50,602 bases of DNA from a virus. This document shows positions 45,601-50,602 of this stretch, piece by piece. A model generated the notes under the pieces. That model was not told the DNA's origin. It saw only the letters and a program-made list of their open reading frames with translations, and ran no database searches. Positions within the stretch are counted from its first letter, which is position 1. Every line of letters starts with the position of its first letter. Made by a program: the position numbers and the translations under genes. The DNA lies in the IMG/VR virus record IMGVR_UViG_3300021379_000808, positions 1 through 50,602 of that record, one strand, 5' to 3'.

Positions 45601-47752
45601 TTGGGCGCTCTGGGAAGAAGCCATTTTCCGCAAGCTTCTCTCCCATATCATCAAAGCTCAGGCCATTCCTTCTTACGGGTCTTGCCCGTCCTGAGTAGCC
45701 CCTAAATGATTCTGGGTCTATACCCTGAGTAATCGCCTCGTCAGTTTGTATGCCGCCAAGTCGAGCGATTGCCGTTAGAACGTCAGTGTCTTGTGCGCTA
45801 GTTGATCGTGGGGGCACTTCCTGAGCTTGCTCAATGCGATCCTCAATCTCGATTAAGCGCGACTCCATCTCTGGTGCAGATGCCGCCTCATATGATTCTC
45901 GGAGTCCCTGCGTTGTGTCGCGAATCTCAGGCTCGGGCTGTGCCGCTTGATTAGTTTGGTCAATAAAGTTATTAACCGACTCAGGGTTTGCCTGTCTACG
46001 CTCGCGTCTGAATCCAGCAAGCGCAAAGCGCTCTGTGTTTGGATCTTGGAATACTTCCCAGTTGAACCCCGGCTCCGCCTTCTGACGGCTCTTCATTGCC
46101 GCGTCAGCGCCCTTTCTGGTAGCAAAGCCATCACCCCTAGATCCTTGGTAAATCGTGTCTGGAGCGCCTTCTATGGGCTCCTGATAGATGACGTTATCTT
46201 GGGTTAGAAGTGGGCGACGTTGAGTCCTAACTACTGGACCTTGCTCGACGTATGAGGCATCGAAATTAACGTCTGTGTCTGCGGTTATGACCGGCCCTTC
46301 CAAGGGCTCACTTGGATCTCGAACAGGAGGCTGACGCAAGAACTCCTGAGACATCTCAGTGCCGACAATCGCGTTAGCTCGCTCAATGAGTCTGGCTCGC
46401 AAGCCCTCATCTGCTGTGCCTTGTGCGCGGTCATATATAGCTTGTGCGTTGCGGAGGCGAGTGGCTCGCTCTGGCTGGTTTACCCTATCGGCGAAAAGTA
46501 TCTCTTCTGTTAAGTCAAAGGGTAACTGGGGAACTTCTTGCTGGGGCTGGAAAGGCGCTGGCGTAACAATCGGTTGGAAGGGTGTTGGCTGTAGCGTGTC
46601 CTGATCGAACTGATTAGCAAGCTCCGGTAGCTGTATTGTGGAAGGAGCTGGCTCCTCGATATTCATACGCTCGCGAAGAGCCGAAAGGTCTGTATTAGCA
46701 AAGCCTCCAGATGCGGCAGTCGCGGCATCGAGATTGTCGCCGCCGTTGGCTACTGCATCTGCTCTAGCGGCTTCTGCGTTTTCGCTGGCCTCCTGCATTG
46801 GAGAGGAGAGCCCAGCAACACCACCGCCCAGTATGCCTCCACCAAGCGCGCCAAGACCCGCCGCCTGACCGACGCCCTCAAAAGTTTCCCGCGTTGGGTC
46901 AATAGGCTGTACGGCAATGTTTCCTGCAATCTGACCGCCGCCTTCTTCAAGCGTCTCTTGCAGTGACTCGCTACCGGCGCCCTTCAGAGCGCGAGAGAAA
47001 AATCCATCGCCTTTAACGCCGCCTCTGGCTAGGCTTCTTTCGATAGTGTTCGGCAAAACACCAGCAGTAACGCCAGATATAACTCCAGATATGCTGGCCG
47101 CTTTGCGCGAGGCATCAAGGGCGATCTCATTCTTTGCTTCTTCTCTACCCACTTGGTCTGATAAAGCAATGAAGTCTGCGTTTTGATTCCAGATATCATC
47201 CGGCAATGCCTTGAGGTCGTCGAACACACTCCCGCCAACATCGCCAGCTTGCAGTGCGCCGCCAGTAACCACACCGGCTCCAGCGCCAACTCTTGCAGAT
47301 TTCGTTAGAAGAGATGCCCCCTTCGCAACAGCACCTCCGGGTACTGCCATTGGAGCCTGCTCAAGAACAAAGTTACCAAGTAGATCAAGATCGCTAATAG
47401 TTCCCCAAACAGCCTCGCCTGCCTTTGCAAGCTGACCATCAGCAGAGTCAATGCGAGCTTGAAGATCGGCCTGCTTCTGCAAAAGCTCGTCAGTCTTAAA
47501 TTGCTCGTAAAACTCACGTCCACGCTCCGCTTGGCGAGTGGCCATATTGTCCATATCGCCAGATACAAGACCATACAGACTACCCACAGAACCAAGGAGA
47601 TTGTTTGCGCCTATACCGAATGATGCAAAAATATTGCTTTTAAAGGGCTCGGGCTCAGGCTGAGCTTCAAATTCGTCAAAGAACCCGCCATAAGGGCTGT
47701 TGCTAGATGGTCCGTCGAACTCATCAAAAAAACCGCCGTACTTGGCCATCAA
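39635..47752 (-). CDS. 2705-residue polyvalent virion protein
   Basis: 8.1 kb. Starts with two GGFFDEF repeats, then Gly/Ala hydrophobic helices (about 130-320; VSGVITSGVTAGV-like stretches) that could insert into membrane. A zincin motif LLHEGTHGG lies at about 944-952. Regions near 535-560 (GDGFATRKGADAAMKSRQKA), 1090-1190 (KGIKKDEAQYTEIEQFL) and 1440-1700 (LMIEEMQSDW; EGKDALMISSAAQ) fit large polyvalent-protein domains of phages. The part from about 2110 on (SVNTSYNPQFVVTNFARDIQAA; NRKGEIGTFVNSLYMFF; YKLPLPYGYNFFWN) resembles the LPD38 module. Such proteins are carried in the virion and enter the cell with DNA. Ends at attP. Confidence 0.75.
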   Translation of the reverse strand: MMAKYGGFFDEFDGPSSNSPYGGFFDEFEAQPEPEPFKSNIFASFGIGANNLLGSVGSLYGLVSGDMDNMATRQAERGREFYEQFKTDELLQKQADLQARIDSADGQLAKAGEAVWGTISDLDLLGNFVLEQAPMAVPGGAVAKGASLLTKSARVGAGAGVVTGGALQAGDVGGSVFDDLKALPDDIWNQNADFIALSDQVGREEAKNEIALDASRKAASISGVISGVTAGVLPNTIERSLARGGVKGDGFFSRALKGAGSESLQETLEEGGGQIAGNIAVQPIDPTRETFEGVGQAAGLGALGGGILGGGVAGLSSPMQEASENAEAARADAVANGGDNLDAATAASGGFANTDLSALRERMNIEEPAPSTIQLPELANQFDQDTLQPTPFQPIVTPAPFQPQQEVPQLPFDLTEEILFADRVNQPERATRLRNAQAIYDRAQGTADEGLRARLIERANAIVGTEMSQEFLRQPPVRDPSEPLEGPVITADTDVNFDASYVEQGPVVRTQRRPLLTQDNVIYQEPIEGAPDTIYQGSRGDGFATRKGADAAMKSRQKAEPGFNWEVFQDPNTERFALAGFRRERRQANPESVNNFIDQTNQAAQPEPEIRDTTQGLRESYEAASAPEMESRLIEIEDRIEQAQEVPPRSTSAQDTDVLTAIARLGGIQTDEAITQGIDPESFRGYSGRARPVRRNGLSFDDMGEKLAENGFFPERPTANEVLDLFTTAIQSNDRVFVGDSRADIPSLEVEQEEISRTLIELQDEFGPLTDDEIAFVDQYYQESFDASYGSQREPTQEASLVESEERDVESFNEGSGRATLQPPIGDQTGAEAFGERQATGSDAEIGGIQEDGGLDTSFQRGATRRPVINDEQFNSVLDRVVGQDGDARNRVDVRSSFAELPEEIQQAARDQGSDGADISAVYHRGTVYLVKGKLATESQVEEALLHEGTHGGVMDMYRDQGVNKALNRMWTAMGGQKGFDKLARELGIEANVRPYISGMKGSSLDQDTRNAVLVNEMLAYTGQQGSKKLQQRTREAIGAIREWFRNNTFLKLSRMRASDISLVAKRARNNFLNNQTNAQEGRPSFIMGERTRAKQTPLKLYSNTEQVIIDQGDKIFKPSKKNPDASVRGDQIFSFLKGKGIKKDEAQYTEIEQFLTEDPSRRFTRDEVIEFLRDEAPQLEEDVESTTQAGFEISEDGLEYSEPEIQDSEEYYEYIWDDIQYEIKQGDFAGRAGDVISNFIFENQQKVYDFLSSGVFDEDVTARAQEEYLSRGSFAEAGVYSFVKELGAKTVYPELAAEFENEIDEVAWVTAREDYINSDPYTTVDLLTDVDGIRYAQISGSDDMGWRIQITPERGETGDFDIVYDLDEAKVQVQNYLNEYGYVATGDDVQFLDYLSDVKEENWDQYREFVTTIDNKWGQYYSSHFGQNALFNVLATDRRNALGNVLMIEEMQSDWQSDIRRAGGPRDQARVDRDEKALNEIDLDMASTQMRIDTVAENAKALLLSPDVSKLVGDLFGVSRMDAPGILDPTPSYNNFLRIARQAFADELQGKDISYSSSATYLGSIKEVTDLEPDLDRFLRELASLEVENRKKSKARDDARRRLANSQSAPPNVPFTEDRYAELALKRMLITAVEEGKDALMISSAAQLNNRWGRFYEQIYDKKHVSAIGKLLGVKPYPVDVQGLDATAAYENALKVAGEAEIKYRDQYSDNNRITFSVTFPSNSDYLAIDFMDIYTDKGVEVARKQAEEKLRMKLMQDAGIRGWAAPISDEFKQKVTEEGLPMFQRDSARIYPKRPPEETIADKFIRTFQDKMVGLKRTQQFIEETQERKLDFDEDAYLAEEAFYGKTEEDLRQLEVRLIRPFVELLEKTGISVADLDEYLMARHAPERNRKIAAINDKLPDGGSGMTNAEAAEVIQRVQRSGKLADYNQLANQVYAMTQLTRDLIKSGGLASDEEVSSWESMYENYIPLRGFADDEVDSNGNRIRTGRGFDIRGKESRRALGRRSKAKSPTSQVIADLTEKTIRNRKNEVGQTFLNLVEGNPDPDMWEVFTDANPDTEEQFRNGSVREGPVNMAGSDKYYAVKRDGIVHYIKVKDQRLLNAMQNVGPERLSAVTKVVAGMTRFLASVNTSYNPQFVVTNFARDIQAAALNLMAEATMDGGKLDGNQIAGKVVSGTPRAIAAIRSSNKQDAVNDDSDPEATEYRRYYQEFLNDGAKTGYFDSPDVDTIAADLEKKLGRAGPGTKNDLMKAGVKIAELVEKYNSAVENGVRLSAYIEARKAGVARKQAASLAKNMTVNFNRKGEIGTFVNSLYMFFNAAVQGTTQFLRTLSPLQVNSQGNIQVQRNLNLAQKIAGGIVAGGAGFASLMREVGGEDDDGEAFWDKIPAGIRERNLIIMKPGSGGDYYKLPLPYGYNFFWNLGDSVEGALKGSQRRRDNILGDLVSSFTTSFSPFSLHRAENAAAQAALTISPSIVLPVTELAVNTNYFGEKIYPENFPGGAQKADAYLYWPSTKEPYVQVAQFLNDVIGGGSEYRSGELMGISTDVSPETLQQIIEYAGGGLLRTATGTGDSIFRPVTGRQLEIANVPFARVLVGKDQSDYGDIDTFYERRQEIINARKEYNDAPDSNARKASDEGFNGIRTLYPKANNVYKRLRRIREREMRIRDRDDLTPADREQQLEALRESKDDIVDRFNKRYDEFMQDRAG

Positions 47753-48429
47753 TTGCCCCCTAATGCATTTTCCCTATACCAATCTGGATACATAGCCTTA
47801 AACTTTTCTACTTGAGCAGGAGGGAACTTGTTGAGCTTGATCCGCTCCCATATATTGGCGGGTGACGAGCTATCAACCTCAAGCGATGTCATCACTTGGC
47901 CTGTCAGGGCATCAAGCCGAGCAAAGTCGTTGGAAAACATAGGATCATCTCTCGATGCCGCTTGACTGATAAGGCTTCGGTTAAGCTCGGTATAAGCTTT
48001 GAGCAAGTTATTGACTCTATTGTCACTAACGTCAATTGAGCCCTTGCTTTTAAGCTCGCCCCCCTCAAGAACATAAACGTTGCCGTTAGCGTCCACCTGC
48101 ATACCTGAGAGTCGCGCATCGCGAGCCAATTCCGCTTGGTCAGACTGAAATTCCTGAGAAGAAGCTCTTTCGCTAGTCTGAAACCCTTGGCGAGCCTCTC
48201 TTTCTGAAGTTTGGAAAGCACGATTTTCTTGAGCAAGGTCTCGTTGAAATTGCTGATTTACCTGTCTGTCCGCAACAGCATCAGCTCTAGAGCGCGCATA
48301 CTCCTTATCGCGAATAGCTTGCAGGCGAGCCTCTCGCTTCTCTTCGATGGCCTCGCTGAATAGCGTTTGCCCGTATTGAGTAATGCCCTTCCCAAGCCCT
48401 CCAAGGGCGCCTAGCAATCCCAAGCTCAT
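47749..48429 (-). CDS. 226-residue helical virion protein with hendecad repeats
   Basis: ATG at 48429 overlaps the previous stop. After a Gly-rich start (MSLGLLGALGGLGKGITQYG) comes a charged helix containing 11-residue repeats (AFQTSEREARQ, GFQTSERASSQ, EFQSDQAELAR). The same repeat form occurs in the 870-residue protein. The C-terminal half is globular (LGQVMTSLEVDSSSPANIWERIKLNK-like). It overlaps the 2705-residue gene by four bases. Internal virion/ejection protein by context. Confidence 0.6.
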   Translation of the reverse strand: MSLGLLGALGGLGKGITQYGQTLFSEAIEEKREARLQAIRDKEYARSRADAVADRQVNQQFQRDLAQENRAFQTSEREARQGFQTSERASSQEFQSDQAELARDARLSGMQVDANGNVYVLEGGELKSKGSIDVSDNRVNNLLKAYTELNRSLISQAASRDDPMFSNDFARLDALTGQVMTSLEVDSSSPANIWERIKLNKFPPAQVEKFKAMYPDWYRENALGGN

Positions 48430-48989
48430 GCCATCACCTCGCCTTCTTCCATCTCTTCATCTTCATCAGGAACGCTATCTAACTGAGTATCGAAGTCATC
48501 TGGAAGCTGTTCAGAAACCATATCTACTTCGTTGTCATCGACCTGACCCATAGCGGCGGCAAGCTCGGTAGGATCTATGCCGTTGTCTTCTGCATAGATA
48601 AGGACCATCTCTTGCATTGCCTTTGATGCGGTCGGGCCATCGACCTGCATACCTGTTGCTTCAGCAACAGTCAGGATTTCGCCGAGAGTCATAATCCCAA
48701 GGACGGAAAGGTTTTCCTCGCGAATCTCCCCGCCTGTCTCTGTGTCAGCAGACTGAGCAAGCTTGTAGGCCAACATAGCAATCATCTGGGGAACTGCGGT
48801 AGGTGTACCGTCGAAAGTCTTGGCGATCTGGGTAGCCATATCGTCCTCGTAAAGGCGTTTGCCTACGAACTCGATGGCTTTTGTGAGAGCCTCGTCGCCT
48901 AAACCTTCCGGGTCGCTTGATGCCTTCATTGTCGCCTCTGGCGACATTTCCTTTTCTTCTGAGCCTGCTTGCTCAATTAGTCCTTTCAT
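48426..48989 (-). CDS. 187-residue acidic helical protein
   Basis: ATG at 48989 after GGAGATAGGAA. Acidic throughout (Met/Glu/Asp-rich C-terminus ending DEDEEMEEGEVMA) with helices such as AMQEMVLIYAEDNGIDPTELAAAMG. No known domain. Lies between two ejection-type genes. Possibly a chaperone or scaffold for the large internal proteins, inferred from charge and position. Confidence 0.55.
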   Translation of the reverse strand: MKGLIEQAGSEEKEMSPEATMKASSDPEGLGDEALTKAIEFVGKRLYEDDMATQIAKTFDGTPTAVPQMIAMLAYKLAQSADTETGGEIREENLSVLGIMTLGEILTVAEATGMQVDGPTASKAMQEMVLIYAEDNGIDPTELAAAMGQVDDNEVDMVSEQLPDDFDTQLDSVPDEDEEMEEGEVMA

Positions 48990-48999
48990 TTCCTATCTC

Positions 49000-49929
49000 C
49001 TAGCCCAATACGCCTTGCGCTCTGCGGCCAAAGTTTGGCATTCCTGAATTAGGTCCACTCACTGGCTGGGTAGACTCTGAGCCCATAACCTCATATCGCC
49101 GCGATTCCGGATTCCAACGAACCTGCGGAATATAAGACCCAATGTTGAGCCCGTATCGCTCCAGCTCCTCATCGCGAAGCTGTTGCTCTCTTCGGTACAT
49201 ATCCTCCTGAGCGCGACCCTGAGCATACCCAGAAAGCATTTGTCCTCCGGTCATAATTGCCGCCGCGCCGCCAGTTGAGTTCCAGAAGCCTCCAGCCGCT
49301 GGAGCACTAGCGCCTGCGCCACTTAGCAAACCTTGACTTGCAAGTGTTTGGGATGCCCCAGCACCAGCCCCCGCTCCTGCCGCAAGACTACCGCCGCCTG
49401 CGTTAGCGCCCGCAGAGCCAGCAAGTTGTGACGATTGAGTAACAGCAGACGACTGTGCCGCCCCCGTTGTCTGCCCAAGTGCGTTGGTTCCGAGACTGGA
49501 CTGACCGCCAACGGTGCTAAATCCACCCCCTGCGGCAGTCGCCGCATTTGCCGCATTTGCCGCCGCAACAGCACCTTGCCCCGCACCGTATGCGCCAGTG
49601 ATACCGCCTGAACGGATTGACCCTGCCGCCGCAAAGTTACCACCTGCCGCCGCTGACGCCGCACCAGTAACGCCAGCCCACGCGCCTTTAACGCCAGCAA
49701 CAGCACCTTTAAACGCCCCGCTGAGAGACCCCATAAAGCCCGTTCCGGCGGAGGCACCTCCCATAGCCCCCATAAGCGCCGCACCTCCAAAGTAAACAAG
49801 TGCCGCAGTAGCAACGACCTTTAAGATCTTGCTTTTCTTAATCGCCTTCCAAGCCTTAGAGACGCCTTTCTTAATGCCCTTGACTACCTTCTTGATGCCT
49901 CGGGTAACCTTCTTAACAACCTTGCTCAT
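49000..49929 (-). CDS. Gly/Ala-rich internal virion protein
   Basis: 309 residues from ATG 49929, which overlaps the GNAT stop (ATGA) and follows GAGGGG. A very basic N-terminus (SKVVKKVTRGIKKVVKGIKKG) precedes a long Gly/Ala/Ser region with membrane-compatible stretches (VATAALVYFGGAALMGAMGGA). The C-terminal quarter is charged (RAQEDMYRREQQLRDEELERYG). Basic plus amphipathic Gly/Ala segments are typical of podovirus ejection proteins that contact DNA and membrane. Function by context. Confidence 0.6.
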   Translation of the reverse strand: MSKVVKKVTRGIKKVVKGIKKGVSKAWKAIKKSKILKVVATAALVYFGGAALMGAMGGASAGTGFMGSLSGAFKGAVAGVKGAWAGVTGAASAAAGGNFAAAGSIRSGGITGAYGAGQGAVAAANAANAATAAGGGFSTVGGQSSLGTNALGQTTGAAQSSAVTQSSQLAGSAGANAGGGSLAAGAGAGAGASQTLASQGLLSGAGASAPAAGGFWNSTGGAAAIMTGGQMLSGYAQGRAQEDMYRREQQLRDEELERYGLNIGSYIPQVRWNPESRRYEVMGSESTQPVSGPNSGMPNFGRRAQGVLG

Positions 49930-50366
49930 TGCATTCCCCTCACATAGGAACAATTCATACTTAGACGCGAAAAGCCTATGCGCCCCAAAAAATTAATAAG
50001 ACGAGGATCGGCGTTTGGCTCAAGCTCCATTACAGCCACCTTGATGACTGGCCTAGACTTAATCCATCTACCAAGCTCACGAAGTAGTTTGATGCCCTCA
50101 CCCGGCACCCTTGTGTAGTACAACATAACCGAACACTGCTGGCGCTCATACCAAAACGATCTTTCACTCATAGCGCCAACTGCGGCAACCACCTTACCGT
50201 CTATCTCAGACACCCAGACAAAGTGCTGATTGCTAGATACCGCCTCCTTGATCGTATCCTTAATCGAGTCAGGATCAACGCGAACGGGAAGCGGATCTAT
50301 CGACACAGACTCAACCGCTATATCAGCGATTGCCGCTATATCAGAAAGAGTTGCTGGCCTAATCAT
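49926..50366 (-). CDS. GNAT-fold protein
   Basis: 146 residues. IRPATLSDIAAIADIAVES opens the fold; HFVWVSEIDGKVVAAVGAM is the central hairpin, and EGIKLLRELGRWIKSRPVIKVAVMELEPNADPRLINFLGRIGFSRL covers the rest of an N-acetyltransferase fold. The acetyl-CoA loop (usually Q/RxxGxG/A) is poorly kept, so it may be non-catalytic, like GNAT-like internal virion proteins of T7-type phages. ATG at 50366 overlaps the stop of the 870-residue protein (TAATG). Confidence 0.65.
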   Translation of the reverse strand: MIRPATLSDIAAIADIAVESVSIDPLPVRVDPDSIKDTIKEAVSSNQHFVWVSEIDGKVVAAVGAMSERSFWYERQQCSVMLYYTRVPGEGIKLLRELGRWIKSRPVIKVAVMELEPNADPRLINFLGRIGFSRLSMNCSYVRGMQ

Positions 50367-50602
50367 TAGGGAATTTGATCCTCACCTCTGTCATTTTGAT
50401 CGCCAACAGGGATAGTGGTTATGTAGTTGCCATCTTGGTCGTAGATGTCACCCGTGTCAGGGTCTAACCAGTTGCCGTTTTGGTATTGCTGGTAGCTAGA
50501 GGGGGGCGTCCACGTAGATTCATCATCATTGCCGCCATCGTCGTTACCACCATCGTCGTTACCACCATCATCATTGCCACCATCATCATTGCCGCCGTCG
50601 TC
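50366..50602 (-). CDS. C-terminal end of the 870-residue coiled-coil protein
   Basis: In-frame continuation of the gene that begins at 2565. Reading minus from 50602 gives the GGNDD repeats, the STWTPPSSYQQYQNGNW segment and the terminal IPVGDQNDRGEDQIP, then TAA at 50368-50366. Bases 50602-50414 duplicate positions 189-1, so only 50413-50366 (16 codons with stop) is unique here. Confidence 0.85.
   Translation of the reverse strand, partial: DDGGNDDGGNDDGGNDDGGNDDGGNDDESTWTPPSSYQQYQNGNWLDPDTGDIYDQDGNYITTIPVGDQNDRGEDQIP
50414..50602. repeat. Terminal overlap, right copy
   Basis: Copy of 1-189 with five substitutions (at 50501, 50534, 50555, 50558 and 50561), all silent in the protein. See the left copy. 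The differences mean that reads from at least two sequence variants contributed to the ends. Confidence 0.9.

Overview
The window is an essentially complete genome of a temperate, podovirus-like tailed phage. Bases 1-189 recur at 50414-50602, so the contig is circular or circularly permuted; one 870-residue gene runs across the join. The virion genes (P22-like large portal, N4-gp56-type capsid protein, short-tail adaptor proteins, very large ejection-type proteins, no tape measure or sheath) indicate a short-tailed phage. An integrase next to a tRNA 3'-end fragment with a bacterial Arg-type acceptor indicates lysogeny in a proteobacterium, probably an aquatic gammaproteobacterium. The host call is inference only.

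Layout. (1) The late genes lie on the minus strand from 26.3 kb down to 1 and continue across the join from 50.6 to 39.6 kb. In transcription order they are a small basic protein, holin candidate, GH24 endolysin, metallophosphoesterase, second holin candidate, four large appendage-like proteins, TerS, TerL, portal, a 59-residue protein, scaffold, capsid, adaptors, tail fibre, glycine-rich adhesin, tail chaperone-like protein, 2OG-Fe(II) oxygenase, an 870-residue coiled-coil protein, a GNAT protein, three small virion-type proteins and a 2705-residue polyvalent protein. (2) A 388-base control region at 26.34-26.73 kb separates the late operon from a plus-strand accessory operon (26.7-30.6 kb) that carries an ArdC antirestriction protein and many tiny genes. 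(3) A minus-strand replication operon (34.3-30.6 kb) encodes a CHC2 zinc finger, an O-like initiator with iterons inside its gene, a DnaB-like helicase, and NinB-, nuclease-, NinG- and Q-like proteins. (4) A plus-strand operon (34.4-39.5 kb) encodes an XRE regulator, an annealing protein, YqaJ exonuclease, SSB, excisionase and integrase, and ends at attP (39.5 kb).

The most striking feature is two sequences that fold as complete hammerhead self-cleaving ribozymes, one type III (26654-26705) and one type I (27431-27485). They sit in the leaders of the accessory operon, upstream of the first gene and of ardC respectively. Both have the CUGAnGA and GAAA core boxes, a GUC cleavage triplet and three closed stems, and both carry the same extra U before stem II. 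A third structured leader lies between them, all three following genes share a GGAGTGTT ribosome-binding motif, and identical 16-base hairpins enclose the stop codons of ardC and the next gene. I propose a ribozyme- and hairpin-punctuated antirestriction operon.

Other notable points are: five 12-bp iterons read in three different frames, which shows a DNA-level role as replication origin; paired TTGGACCAG repeats flanking attP; a promoter-like site and terminator just before the late operon together with a Q-like gene, resembling the lambda Q/pR'/tR' switch; and five exclusively synonymous differences between the two copies of the terminal overlap.
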